A stretch of DNA of 64,000 bases from Mesostigma viride (Eukaryota; Streptophyta; Mesostigmatophyceae; Mesostigmatales; Mesostigmataceae). Made by a program: the position numbers and the translations under genes. The DNA lies in the NCBI GenBank assembly GCA_009746045.1, contig RPFO01000253.1:2303888-2367887 (forward strand), read 5' to 3'. Position 1 is the stretch's first letter. Each line of letters begins with the position of its first letter. The notes under the pieces were generated by a model that saw only the letters and a list, made by a program, of their open reading frames with translations, searched no databases and was not told the origin of the DNA. This document shows, piece by piece, positions 12,579-24,960 of the stretch.

Positions 12579-13090
12579 TGTCAAGAATCCTGTCTTGAAT
12601 ATGCCCATTATGCTGACCGTGCAGAAATCTATAATACGGGCAACTGTATTCGAGCCCTAATTAACAAATAGATATGCTCGGATAGTAGTACCTAAGTGGG
12701 ATTTGTCCTACGTGAACGGACACTATGACTATGTGCCAAGTTGTACAATGGCACTAGGACCATTGGTCACTATCTTCACCAGATTATAGTATTGTGTCAT
12801 GTGCATGTCATACCATGCCGTACCGAGTCATGCATGCGCATGCACCATGTTCCAACATACCAGCTGTCGTTATCGACCCATTGTCGGCCCATGCGCATAC
12901 CAGGGCCGCCGCCACCACTCACCTACCATAATTACCAATGTTCACGCTACCTTGAGGTAGCCATGGAAAGCCACACCATATGAACGTAATAAATAATTTT
13001 CCTGGCTCCTGACGCTTAAGTCGGCAATGATTCACCACCTACAAATTATTAATTTATGTCCCCATAATAATAACCCCATGCCCTTTAACA
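12579..13090 (+). repeat. 5' LTR of outer element (intact, uninterrupted copy)
   Basis: 512 bp. It serves as the empty-site reference for the inner insertion: the GATAG target occurs once here (near 12683) and twice around the inner element. Ends are TG...CA. Confidence 0.9.
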
Positions 13091-14738
13091 TGGCATCGGA
13101 GGTCCGGGGCAAGATCTTTCAACGGAATTAACCAACCTCTAAGCGGCAGCTCACATTTTATTGAGCGCCTTGATCATAGTTTATATTTTCATATACGGAG
13201 CAGCTTGGTCGAATTCTTGTACTTGATACGACCATGATTATGGCGCAGATGCTACCGTGAAATTCAAGGCTTTCAATCGACTTACTTCAATGTGTGGTAA
13301 CACCAAATATTCGGGGTGACACCTACCGTCGCTAAAATCCGTCAAGAATTTCCCAAGCTCCGGTGCGCAGGCCAGATCTACGCTTTTATACTTATATATG
13401 CCCGAAACTGATCAAACGCCAACATTTCGGTGATGGGGACGTCGGCACTGAAGCCTGGCACTCAAAAGGTGCCGGCTCTGGTTCCAGGCAGCGCCAGTGA
13501 TTTTTTACCTGGCAGCACATTTTTTGGCCGAGTGCAGTGCGTTCAATCGGCGCGGGGTCACTGACGGGCTCCCACTGAGCCGCGCGAGCTGTGAGCATCG
13601 ACGAGAAATCGGCGGAGCTGTTTACCTCAAGAATTTTTCATGAGAACCGGTCTTTCTTTTGTACCGGCACCATTTCGCGTGGCATCAACATTCTTTTGGG
13701 CGCATTCTTTTAAACCGGAATTCTTTTTAAACGGTCATCACTTCAAGAGCCCAGAGCCTGCCATGCTCCAAGTTTCCAAGAAAAAGGGGAACATTCCCTG
13801 GGTCCTGCTCTCAAGGCCAGCCTGCTGACACAGCTGCACACCACACTAAGGAGGGTGCTCACTAACCCCCACGTTGTTTTCAGCACTAGTTGCAGTTTTA
13901 TAATTCAGTCACATTTAACTAGTTGCAGGCACCACTAGCAGCAGTAACAGCTAGTTGCATTATCACGTGCCAGCACTAGACACCCACTAGCAACCAGTTG
14001 CCCCATAATGTAAGCAGCAGTAACAGCACAGTCCCATCAGCACCATCACACTGGCATCAACAAGCACAGCAGGCAACACCAGCAGGAACAGAGTACACTG
14101 CATAGTCCATGCAGGCAGCTACCCACACTTGCCTAGCCAGCAAGGAGAAGTAGTAGCACCCAGCAGCACATGCATGACTCTCCACCACAGGCGTAGAGTA
14201 GATAGTAGCTGCAGTCAGCTGCACGCACTTGTCTAGCTAGCAAGTAGCAGTCCAGCAACCAGCTCTACATCCTCACGTCACAGTTCACCTTGTAGTAGTT
14301 GCAGTAAGTTGCATCAAAACCTGTTGGCAAACAAGTCAAAGTAGCACTACCAGCACCACACAAGAAACTGTACCCACACACAGCATAGATCGTGTGTGCA
14401 CACACAACAGCTGACGTCCCCGGTTTACCAGCCGCTACCAGTTCCCAACGTTTCGAGCTGCAACCCTGGCATCAACCAGTACCGGCTACAGTCTGCATCC
14501 AGCCTCAACACTGAGCAACCAGTCTTTCCAGTTTAAGAGCCTGTTTCCAGTTTGGCTCCACCCTCGTGTGGCGCACTCCATGTGACAATATGGGGCTACA
14601 CAACCTTGCCCTCATTTTTCTTGCTGTTTTATATCAAGACCAGGGTGTCGTGTAAGGAGGGAATCCACTTAGGTACCCGACTACCCTCGCCCAGGATCTA
14701 GCATTTGTATTTATAGACAGCATCATGTGCAAGGAGGG
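13091..14738 (+). other. Internal region of outer non-autonomous LTR element
   Basis: 1.65 kb without recognisable coding capacity. The stretch 13850-14400 is a diffuse low-complexity run built from CAGCAG, CTAGTTGCA and CACCA words. Open frames at 13392-13598 (minus) and 13640-13828 (plus) show no domain. Confidence 0.6.
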
Positions 14739-14845
14739 TGTCAAGAATCCTGTCTTGAATATGCCCATTATGCTGACCGTGCAGAAATCTATAATACGGG
14801 CAACTGTATTCGAGCCCTAATTAACAAATAGATATGCTCGGATAG

Positions 14846-17059
14846 TGTCAGAAATTTTCATTTAATTCCTTGGTCGTCAAGACTGATTGAGACAATTGAT
14901 AATCAGTTTATTCATTGCATATTTAGGTTACGGACTGCCACCGTTTCACCGCCAAAGCCATGGTGCGGTTCCCGGGTGGGGACCATAGCATCCATAGCCA
15001 CACTGGGCTCGGACTGCAAGGTAAGTGCAACGTAGGTGTGTCACTTCCTTATCAAGGCACATTGGGGCAGCGGTGCACGTTCTAGAATATTCTGCACAAG
15101 TTGCCAGCTGTCGATTATACAATTGACGATTAGGAGAACGCCAGATGTCAAGCAACTAACACGGCATACAATGCATCTAGAACTGGATTCAGTCATACGA
15201 AATATCCAACACGGAATATTCGGCCGAGGATAGTACCGTCGGCACCTAAGGTACGCAAAGTATTGTGCCGGAATTACAACTTCGGCACTACATCACTTTT
15301 GCTATACTGCACTATATTCAGTGCGATAAGTTGTGCCGGAAAGCTCACGGCGGGCCCTACCAAGCCTATTTAATTATCGGCCAGAAAGACGGCAGGCGGG
15401 TGCGATTGTTAGGGACGCAACCCTAATACCTCCGTTTACAACATGATGGCCAGACACTACAAATGTAAACAGGCAGTTGGGCACACAGGGTGAAATTCAC
15501 CTCTGACACCCCCCTTGCACAATGCCTAAAGTGAAGACACTACGCAGGTAGGGCAAACAGTCTCTCCCCCCTCAATTCAGGCAAGGGCCTAAAAGCTAGG
15601 TAGGGCAGCCAGGTATAAACATACTCTGACACCCCCCTTACATGGCTAGCCCGTCAAAACAGTGCTACCATTGCTATCAGCACGGGGAAGAAAACACATT
15701 GCTCGTGGCAAGGGCCACGGCCAAGCCATTCCTGGAAAAACGCAGCATAAAAGTTGATGTCGTCTTGGATGCATTGCCGAACTTGGCTCGATGAAGCAGC
15801 AAAGAATTATTGGTCTTGATGGAGTAGCACTTTGATCGTGCAGGTGGTAATGGCGGCGATACTCGGTGCAAAAAGTTGCTCCCGGCCTGAACGCCTGCTC
15901 TCGGTCTGATCCCCTCGTTTTCGCATTGGGCATCTGCGTGGACTATGCACGTCTAATTAATCCCGCGATGAACGTCCGGTCAGCCGACCACATACTCCCA
16001 ATACTGGCATAGGCCAGTGACAGGTTCCGGCACAAAATTCGCAGCTCCACGCTGCGTTGCCCGAAAAAATACCAAAAAATAAGCTTGCGACATCGCCGGC
16101 CGCAGGATTTGAACCTGACTCTTCATATGGCTCCGGCTTCAACCAACGACGCCTGACGACATGTGAAATATTCCGGAAATTGTTTTATATAAACTTCCGC
16201 GACTCCAGCCGCGACTGGTTCCAGGAAACGCGCTGGCCAGCAGGACTTCAACAAGACGCCTGACCAGCAAATATTACGCGACTCACGGCCGCAAACTTCC
16301 GAACCATAATAATGCATGAAATACATTACGTCTCTCGCCATTTTCAGGTGGGTCTCGCTAATTGACGTCCATAGGGTGAATTCTGTAATGGCTTTGTGTC
16401 AGAAATTTTCATTTAATTCCTTGGTCGTCAAGACTGATTGAGACAATTGATAATCAGTTTATTCATTGCATATTTAGGTTACGGACTGCCACCGTTTCAC
16501 CGCCAAAGCCATGGTGCGGTTCCCGGGTGGGGACCATAGCATCCATAGCCACACTGGGCTCGGACTGCAAGGTAAGTGCAACGTAGGTGTGTCACTTCCT
16601 TATCAAGGCACATTGGGGCAGCGGTGCACGTTCTAGAATATTCTGCACAAGTTGCCAGCTGTCGATTATACAATTGACGATTAGGAGAACGCCAGATGTC
16701 AAGCAACTAACACGGCATACAATGCATCTAGAACTGGATTCAGTCATACGAAATATCCAACACGGAATATTCGGCCGAGGATAGTACCGTCGGCACCTAA
16801 GGTACGCAAAGTATTGTGCCGGAATTACAACTTCGGCACTACATCACTTTTGCTATACTGCACTATATTCAGTGCGATAAGTTGTGCCGGAAAGCTCACG
16901 GCGGGCCCTACCAAGCCTATTTAATTATCGGCCAGAAAGACGGCAGGCGGGTGCGATTGTTAGGGACGCAACCCTAATACCTCCGTTTACAACATGATGG
17001 CCAGACACTACAAATGTAAACAGGCAGTTGGGCACACAGGGTGAAATTCACCTCTGACA
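14846..17059. mobile_element. Inner non-autonomous LTR retrotransposon, 2214 bp
   Basis: LTRs 14846-15508 and 16397-17059 are each 663 bp and look identical by eye, starting TGTCAGAA and ending CTCTGACA (7-bp inverted ends TGTCAGA/TCTGACA). The target duplication is GATAG (14841-14845, 17060-17064). The internal 888 bp contains no gag or pol. Apparent LTR identity implies a very recent insertion, later than the outer element. Confidence 0.92.
15509..16396. other. Internal region of inner LTR element, with tRNA-like segment
   Basis: 888 bp, no coding features. On the minus strand at about 16085-16150 there is an exact RNA polymerase III B-box, GGTTCAAATCC, within a T-arm-like hairpin, preceded by an anticodon-arm-like GGAGCCATATGAAGAG and a partial D-arm. 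A matching 5' acceptor strand is missing, so it is a tRNA-derived relic at best. Confidence 0.4.
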
Positions 17060-17473
17060 GATAGTAGTACCTAAGTGGGATTTGTCCTACGTGAACGGAC
17101 ACTATGACTATGTGCCAAGTTGTACAATGGCACTAGGACCATTGGTCACTATCTTCACCAGATTATAGTATTGTGTCATGTGCATGTCATACCATGCCGT
17201 ACCGAGTCATGCATGCGCATGCACCATGTTCCAACATACCAGCTGTCGTTATCGACCCATTGTCGGCCCATGCGCATACCAGGGCCGCCGCCACCACTCA
17301 CCTACCATAATTACCAATGTTCACGCTACCTTGAGGTAGCCATGGAAAGCCACACCATATGAACGTAATAAATAATTTTCCTGGCTCCTGACGCTTAAGT
17401 CGGCAATGATTCACCACCTACAAATTATTAATTTTAAGTCCCCATAATAATCACACATGCTTGTAACACTAGT

Positions 17474-17859
17474 CTGGGGGTGTGCGTGGCCACGTTAGTA
17501 TGTAGTGGTGTTTTCAGCACCGTTCAGGCCGGCGCGTGACGCATGCCGGTGTCAGCTTGTGTGCCGGCGGACCATGCCTCAAGCAAGCTAGGCGGGCAAT
17601 GATCTAGATCATGATTGTATCTGACAATCAAATGCTGGTCTTCTTGGGAGCTTAGTGATCTTAACTCGATATCATATACGTATCGGTCTTCAGCTTCACA
17701 TAGCTCAGGGGCCAAATGATATGACACCTGCACTTGCAAGGCCATGGGGAGATACATCTAAATCGTTATTCATCGAAAATGATAAGTCACGGGAATACAT
17801 GTAGCGGGAGGCACTCTTCCAACATGCAAGCCCACACAAGACCCTTGATTTACACATAC
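17474..17859. other. Intronic sequence next to minus-gene exon 2
   Basis: Lies just downstream (minus strand) of the exon at 17860-17979. A 77-codon minus-strand frame at 17524-17757 has no splice-consistent flanks or paralog match and is not called as an exon. Confidence 0.5.
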
Positions 17860-17979
17860 CAACTTGGTGATCTCGTGCTGTAGGTCTCGGCCCAGCCCTG
17901 ATGCTTCGTCATACACGGTGGCGTGGTACAGCCGTAGCACAAACAAAGCGGTGGTCATGACGGAGAGGGCCAGGATGAT
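17860..17979 (-). CDS. PDE-like paralog (minus gene), exon 2 (TM1 and stalk)
   Basis: 40 codons in phase 0 with acceptor CCCTGCAG and donor GTATGT. It reads [18 protein letters not shown] followed by [19 protein letters not shown], about 80 percent identical by eye to the plus-strand exon at 40292-40411. It is separated from its exon 1 by about 15.2 kb and from exon 3 by about 17.5 kb of transposon-filled intron. Confidence 0.8.
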
Positions 17980-18465
17980 CTGCAGGGGACAAGGCGAGCA
18001 CAAGACATGAAAGTAAGGAGACCCCATGTGACAACAAGAGCCAGACATGCAAGAAAGGAGAAGTATGTGGTGGCGGATTGTAAAGCGTCAACAGCGTCTG
18101 AGTTCAAATTGGTGATCGATCCTGTCCGTAAACTTGTATTTCCTGCCAGATGAAGCGAGTGGGCCAGACCGGATGCATGCACAGGAACAAATACATGACT
18201 ATTAGCTCTGAGAAAATCTCCATTCTCCACTCCCTGGCGACATGGGAGTACATCGTTACTCTTGACAGCCCGATGTTCATGAGCTTTTGAAATGGTATGC
18301 TACCCAGAATTTAATGCATGCCTGTTCATTCCCCTCACCCTACTCACCACCCTTCTCTGCCCCCCCTTCCCTCCCCCTCGACCGATCAACCTTCCACACT
18401 CCGCACCCCGTGAACCCAATGTTCAGAAGGTTTCAGGCTGCTCCCATCGTGCATTTCTGCGTGCA
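17980..18465. other. Intronic sequence without recognised features
   Basis: Upstream side (minus strand) of exon 2. It has a C-rich tract near 18355-18385 and nothing else recognised. Confidence 0.5.
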
Positions 18466-19124
18466 AGTGGCTTTAAGGAGTTTACGTAAGATGGATAGAG
18501 ATTGTTACACTCTTTCCAATGGCACCAGGAATGCTTAATTTGGTTACGGGACGTAAAAGTGATGACATTTCCTAGGTTAAGTGCCGTCAGTGCCGCGCGC
18601 CAATGTGGGCGCGTGTTAAGGCACCGGCTGTACAAGTGTCACTTTGATAGTCCGCAGGTCTTTGACAGGACTTGTACAGGACTTTGATCGAGAGTCTATT
18701 GGTAGGTCTGCGCGCCGGAGGCGCGCCAGAGCCTATGTCTCGATTGATGCTGAGTACAGTACGGATGGGTCCACAGGACTAGCCGTATGTAGACAATTGC
18801 AAGATCTGCGCGCCAAAGGCGCGCCAGAGTCTAGATACATAATCCATTGCGGTTAAGTTCAGCAGTGACAGGGCTCAGCTAGCTGAATACTTGGACGCGT
18901 ACCTAGCAAGCTATATATGTGTGACTTGTTACCTCTAGGACGCTAGCTCTTGCATGCACGTTCCACTGGCACAACGGCGAGGTCGTCTGTGCTATGTGCT
19001 CTCTCAGAAGTCGAGACGTGGCTCACGACTGTGTTTCTTTATATTCCTAATAAAGGAATTATTCATGCAAGAGTCATGGCGTGTTTCGGAGGCATACGCT
19101 TTACGGCGTCCTCGTATTATAACT
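18466..19124 (+). repeat. Divergent solo LTR of the Copia-like family
   Basis: About 659 bp aligning along its whole length with the LTRs at 1679-2294 and 8878-9494, including the motif ACAAGTGTCACTTTGATAG and the polyadenylation region with AATAAAGGAA. It starts AGTGG and ends TATAACT, consistent with the unusual AGTT...AACT ends. No target duplication was found, and divergence is much higher than between the two LTRs of the full element. Confidence 0.8.
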
Positions 19125-20679
19125 GGGGGTCCGACCTGAATTTCTGTATGGATGAATAAAGAATTATGGATGCCTGCGGCTGTGATTGTCGAGTGTTATC
19201 AGCTTTAATGGTCGGAAAGCTAGTTTAATGATGTTCCTATTTCCGTAAAAATTCCCGCCGCTATCTATACATTTCCCATATTTTGCGGTAACTAGATAAC
19301 ATTTAGGCCTGCGCGATGGCAGCGCGCCCGACCTCTCCATGAAAGGCTGGCCTTTCTTGACAGTGCGCATGGGCGCGAAAAAATGCCCGATATGGTACGT
19401 TCTTGTATTAAACGTATTTAGCTAGCGTTTTCCTGCTTTCTTAGCTCGTTACACGTAAGCGTTTTGCCTTTTTTCCGGCCAGGCGCAGTTAGTATGCCGA
19501 TTCCTGAATTTCCTATCAGTGGACTATGTTATTAAGGGGACGTGGCACGTCGAATATTTTCCGCACGTACCAAAAAATTCGCGGTACCGTCCGTACGGTT
19601 TATAATGTGTGCCCGGACCGCTTAACCCTCGCGGAGGTGGCCAGGGCGGCTTGCCTTTAGGTTAATCGATATGGCATCTAAAAAGCTAGAAAAAATCGCA
19701 GAAGATTAGTTGATGACCGCATTTCATGGCGCAAAGTTTACGGTTTGCAATATCGCTCATTTCTCAAACGGCTACGGGCGCGGGGGTCCAGGATATAATT
19801 TCTCTTGCGGATCATGAAATTTAATGCAGGTTTACGGCAGCGATTGTGAGGCAGCGTAGGCTCTAAAGAGCGATTATGAGGCTAACTTAATGGTGTTGTC
19901 GAGTTTGTGCCGAAGCTTCCCGGTTTCATTTACATTTCCGGCATTCAAGGTAAGAACCTACGCAGGCCTGCGCATATGTCGCCTTCGACGTATTCACGGA
20001 AGGCGCTCCTTCCTTGTTCGCCTGATCAATGGATGATGTCTTTTATTGTTCGAGCTTGCGTGCTGGCATTTTATGCATCAAACATTTCCACGCAGGCAGG
20101 TGCATTAACGTCGGCCTTTCGCCTTATTTTCGGGCAGTTTCCCTGCAGGAAGCGCTCTATTTCTTTCGGTTGCATCGTCAGATTCCTAGTAATTTCGTAC
20201 AATTTCGTGTAGTTTGTGGCTGGCATGCATGCTAAAGGCGCCGAGGAGGTCAAGTTGTCGGTAATGTGTTGGCATTTGTTGTCGATAATCCTTTGGACAT
20301 GAGCTTGCTCAGACGCTTTGTTTTGTGCCGGATCTGACACGCCTGTTTTAATAGTAACGACATCCATCCGGCATGTGCCTAGAGGCTAACAAGCTGGCAT
20401 CAGCTTCTTAGCAAATTACCATATTGGAAAGAAAGGTGAGAGTGGTTCTTTTGCTGGCCATACTGCGTGAGTGGCATTGCATTAGATATCTAGGTGTTTC
20501 CATTGCTTTCCTTGAGCTATAACCATTAAGACTTCCCTGCTATGTGTGCAGCAAGGCAAGCTGGATAGGATGTGAATGCTTGGCAGACAGCATGTATGAT
20601 TTGCTGCCAAGTTTGCAGGCTGCAGTTGCCACTATTGCTTGGGCAGTCTTTCTAGTAAGGTTTTTACACGTACGTATAC
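19125..20679. other. Intronic repeat-like sequence
   Basis: Includes 19531-19640, starting TTAAGGGGACGTGGCACGTC, which matches the start of the repeats at 23284 and (inverted) 26340. The rest shows no coding features. Confidence 0.5.
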
Positions 20680-21660
20680 TTGCTGAGTTCTTGGCATAAA
20701 TTTACATGGTAACCTTAAATTGGGCTGAGCATAGTGTATGCTCTCTTGGTGCATGTATGCATGCCTAGCGATGGTGTCACTATGCCCACGCTGGCAAGGC
20801 TGGCCATGCTGAGGGCAGGGGAGGGCAGATGAGGTGCCTAGCCTTTTCTTATGTTGTGCATGTGATCGAGTTGGGAATGTTTTTTGGCTTCTTGGATGGA
20901 AAACATCATGTCTAGGTGGCCTTATACACAGAAAAGCCTCATTTAGCGTATGTTCAGGGTTTAACACACAAAACCTTTTAACTTGACCTAGACTCAAGTC
21001 GGAATGACCTGGGACTTGGAACACAGTTGTCCCCCTGTTAGCCGGATTTTCACTTGATTTTGTGGCCTTATCTGAAGTGTTTATGATATGTTTATTCCCA
21101 GTGTCCGGTAAAAAAAGACCTGTTTTGCGGGAAAATTAATAACTGTTCAAGTTTTTGCCATTTCCATGATGTAAACAGCTCAGCAAGCTACACACTCAGG
21201 GAACTAATTAATTAATTAAACTCGTGCTCCCGTTGGGGAGTCACGGAGCACCAGAGTGCTTTTAATCCCTGCGTGTGCACAACAGGAAGAAAGGGCAGAG
21301 AACACCTTTCTCCTTCATGCCTAAGGCATGCCACAGCAGCAATCGGACACGATAGACGATCCGGCAAGTTCTGTGGGTGCAGTAAGACCCATGTAAGCAT
21401 ATCATATCAGGGAAAGTTCTGTGGTTGATTTTTGGTTGCCAACAAATGTGTGCATTGGATGGGGCATACCCAGCCCTAATTAGCGTCTTTTTCTATTTAT
21501 AGCGCAATAATGGCGTATACTTGGGGGTAGTACCCCCAACAAGTGCATGGGCAACTCACAAGAGATGTTATTTAGTGCCCCCAATCATATTTCAGCATTG
21601 TGCAAATGAATTTCAAGTGTTATTGTCATAGGTTTTGGGGTGCCACCTCCCCTTAAGTGT
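20680..21660 (+). repeat. Dispersed repeat D, copy 1 (empty for the R2-like LINE)
   Basis: Matches 27147-27808 plus 31448-31600 over its length (shared words include GTAACCTT, CTATGCTC-type runs, GGGCAGATGAGGTGCCTAGCC and TCAGCAAGCTACA). Contains GGGGGTAGTACCCCC at 21523-21537, the site where copy 2 carries the R2-like element. This copy is itself interrupted by a 203-bp insertion at 21204-21406. Confidence 0.83.
21204..21406 (-). mobile_element. 203-bp LINE/SINE 3'-end insertion with TTAA tail
   Basis: Flanked by an 8-bp duplication TCAGGGAA (21196-21203, 21407-21414) and absent from the matching site in copy 2 of repeat D (about 27693). It starts with a (TTAA)n run and is similar to 63368-63592 at the right of the window. 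On the minus strand it ends in the TTAA tail, so it is a truncated 3' end. Confidence 0.75.
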
Positions 21661-23280
21661 GAATCTAAATATTGCCTCTGAGTAGAGCTTTCATCGCCCT
21701 TTCTAGCAACGCTGAAACAGGCTGATTTGGTTGCATATTCGAAAAGTTATGCCACTCCGATGTTTGCATACATTTTAGTGTGTATGGTGACTTAGGAAAC
21801 GATGACGCGTGGCATAAGGAAAATCGCGTATCGTATTTTGCAGCATATTATCTGAACTTAAGGGGTTTACTTAAGGGGCTGACCGGGTAGATATTTTCCC
21901 GAGCCGAATATTCTAGATGCAGAATCTTCGAGTCATGAGACATGATGACGTGATTGCGACGTCAACAGCCAGTTGTTCGACTAATGCTATATATTCAATT
22001 AATGCAACTGGACGGGGAGCCCGCAAGCCGGTCCTCGATACTCTCACACACATATATTCCTCCATTGCGACTCTATCAATCGACCTAACTGGCGCTGCCC
22101 TGAAATTGCGGGTCCTGGCCAGGGCTGCATCGTTAGATTCCTGGATGTTTTTTAGCAACTTCGTCTATGTTGTGGCTGGCTTGCTGCAGCGCATGGCCCA
22201 CAACCTGTCAGGAAGGTGTCATGCTTTCGTTTCCATGCTTCTCTGAAATTTCTTTTGCTTATAGACAGTTGTGTTCAAGGAACTTCATGCGGACGTCTTC
22301 CTAAGCAGCGGCATCATTGTCCCCAGACATTGACGAGCTGGCAACAACGTCCCCTAAATGAAAGTGGCTCGTGCTAGTTAGAAATGAGGCAGTGTGCATT
22401 TTGCTAAACACAATGCATGGCATGGTGGCACATGCATCAGGTAGGTTGTTCCAAAGTTCTCTTCACCTTTCCCACTGAGTAAATGATAGCCTTTGTAATG
22501 CTAGCTCCAGAGCATCTAGCCACGGGTTGCTGGATAAGAACTCAGCTTATTTAATAAATTATCAGCGTGTGTGGTCCTCCACGTGCCCGGCTTGATGGGC
22601 ATTTTGGAAAGAGGGTTTTAAACGTGTTGTTGGGTGGAACAAGTTGGTTGTTGGCAAACATAGCACACATTATCTGCCTGAGATAGGCATTACATATGCT
22701 GCCAAGGCACGTCGTCCTACCAGCCTTGTTGTTAAGGGTAGACTCACAAGGTTGGCTGACGTGCCGATGGAGGGTTGGGGCGTATGCCGTGCCTAGCTGG
22801 CATCCTCCTTGAACAGTGCTCCATGATCAATTATAAAGTGGGCCTCAATTAAGTTGGGTGTCCAGGGTGGGCCAGCAAAACACATTTCATTTTGGCGATC
22901 AGCACTTGATCAATTCTGAGTCTTTTAGCGTCTGCCCACTGTCAGAGGTGGCATGACAGGGAAATCAATATAAACTTGAGCTTAACGCTAGTGACACTAG
23001 TTGTCAGAATGAGGTCAAACTTTGGGCTCGTGTTAATCCCCCCACTCGGCCAAATTTCAGATGTATGGATGACCCAATTCGATGTGTTAATGATTAATTG
23101 ATTTATTTGTTTTGGCTAAAACAAGTACCCATTTTGCGGGAAAATTAATATTACTCAAACAAATGTGTATATTTTTGTCAATGTGAATAGCCCAGATTTT
23201 TTGAAAGAGCTGGGGCAAAGTCTTTGCAGGAATGTATGGGCAGGTAATTTGGATAGGTGGTTTGTCTTGGGCAAAATATC
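21661..23280. other. Intronic sequence without recognised features
   Basis: No domain-bearing frames. The 109-codon frame at 21917-22246 has no recognisable features. Splice-like signals were not consistent with the gene models. Confidence 0.5.
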
Positions 23281-24050
23281 TCATTAAGGGGACGTGGCGC
23301 GGCGAATATTTTCTGCGCGAAAAAATTCGCGGTACCAGCCATACCGTGAAATTAAGTGGGTGCACGGTGCGCGCACCCCTTGCGGAAGTGGCCATGGCGA
23401 CTGCATGCGTTTAGGCGAAACTAGCAATGTAGGGCTAGAGAAATGCAAAAAAAATGCTCGAATGTTGAAGACGATGATTTAATGATCAAATATGTTGTGT
23501 TGTGGCGGCAAGTAGCTGGTTTACAATATCGCTGCTTTCTTTTAGTCTGCCATCGGCATGCCAGGGGGTAAACTGCATTTTTTGGTCGCGCGAAATAAAA
23601 TAGAATATTTCGTGATAGCGGCAGTAAATTCGCAGTTTTGGGGGGCCTTTTGACCATGAAGGATGCATTAACCCTAGGGTTAATATCGGTAGCATTGAAT
23701 TCCAAACCGAACTGGTGCTTTTTGCTACATTTTCGGCCATTCTCGGCAAGTAATTCTTCAGGCCTGCGCGGTGCATGTCGGAACCTTCCATGGAAGAACG
23801 GCTGTTGTTGCGCGCCTGGGCGAGGGATCTGCGATCGAGGAGAAGGTATATATTTGTCGCGAACGTTATGTGCTATCAGTTCTTTCTTCTATGAGCTCAT
23901 CGTTCGAAGTTTTTTGCGTTCTTGGGCAGTTTCCACCAGCTACCTCGCCGTTGCTTGCCGAATACCTGGCAGCTTTACAATGTTTTCGTTGATGTCGCGG
24001 TCAGGGCCGCTTCAGTCGAAGCCTATAGCTTCTCGGGAAGGTTTAAGGGG
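23281..24050 (+). repeat. Dispersed repeat E, direct copy
   Basis: Starts ATTAAGGGGACGTGGCGCGG and ends near CTTCTCGGGAAGG. The same sequence lies inverted at 25601-26340, and its first 100 bp resemble 19531-19640. Both long copies hold a broken frame with the words LTLGLISVALNSKP / TLISVASNSKPSWCFL and PWKNGCCCAPGRGI, which suggests a decayed coding segment of unknown family. Confidence 0.78.
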
Positions 24051-24479
24051 AGGGGACACCCCTAAAGGGCACTTTTCTGGAAACCATACCTATGCATGTG
24101 CTAAAAATCCAATTATGATTGGGGACCATAAATATGATTTAAAAAAAAATTTCCAGCCACTTGGGGGTGGTACTAGCCCCCACCATACACCGGTTACGCG
24201 CTAAAAATAGAAAAAGACGCTATTTTAGTCACATTTTTCCTAGGACCATGGGCAAACATATTGGGACCAAATCATATATTCCCGCATAGTTCCCCCACTT
24301 TTGAGAAAGCCTGCCTAATTTTGAGCACAAAATAATGATGTTTAGACACATCGATGGATTTTCCCGCGAAAAGGGTCCTTTTTTAAACAAAAAAAAATAA
24401 AACAAATCATAAACACATGCAATAGTGCCAAATCATATATTCCCAAATACTAGAGAGGGGGGGACATGCAGCCCCAAAT

Positions 24480-24960
24480 TTTCAGGTCATTCTGACAAGC
24501 GCAGCCCTATTTGATGGATATTCCTAGATTGCCACCTGTGACGAAGCTAAGGGAGGTTTTAGCTAGTATTTAACCACACTAACACCCCTTTATACATCTA
24601 AGCCTCATGAAAACTGGCCAAACCACATACTACCATTCTCTGCACATATGGTACCTCCTATGTTCAAGGTTTGACGCCATTCTGACAAGAACCGCCCAAG
24701 TTACAACCATTCCAAGACGGCCACCCATGTAGACGCTACAAGGAAATTAGAGTAACCATTTAGCCACACTAGCACCTCCTTCTTCATCAAAGACATCTGC
24801 AAACTGACCAAAGCACACATAATCAACTCTTGCACGCTGACGGCAATGCATGCTCAATGTGGGGGGTCATTGCGACAAGAACTGCTCAAGTTGATGGGTT
24901 TCCTATATGACCACATGACAAGGCGCTAAGGACCACTGAGTAAGTTAGTAACCGCACAGT
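24480..24960. repeat. Degenerate tandem repeat, about 180-bp period
   Basis: Three imperfect units, each with a GTCATTCTGACAAG-like block, a GACG/GACA...GCTAAGG-type block and an ACCACACTAACACC-type block. The last unit runs into the left arm of the fold-back. Confidence 0.6.

Larger units (their letters stand above)
12574..17473 (+). mobile_element. Outer non-autonomous LTR retrotransposon, interrupted by a second element
   Basis: 5-bp target duplication CTAGT at 12574-12578 and 17469-17473. The 5' LTR is 12579-13090 (512 bp, TGTCAAGA...TTTAACA). A putative primer-binding site TGGCATCGGAGG at 13091 resembles the initiator-Met tRNA site TGGTATCAGAG. The internal region 13091-14738 encodes nothing recognisable and ends in AAGGAGGG. 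The 3' LTR (14739-14845 plus 17065-17468, 511 bp) is split by the element at 14846-17059. The lack of gag and pol makes it a LARD/TRIM-like passenger mobilised in trans. Confidence 0.88.
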
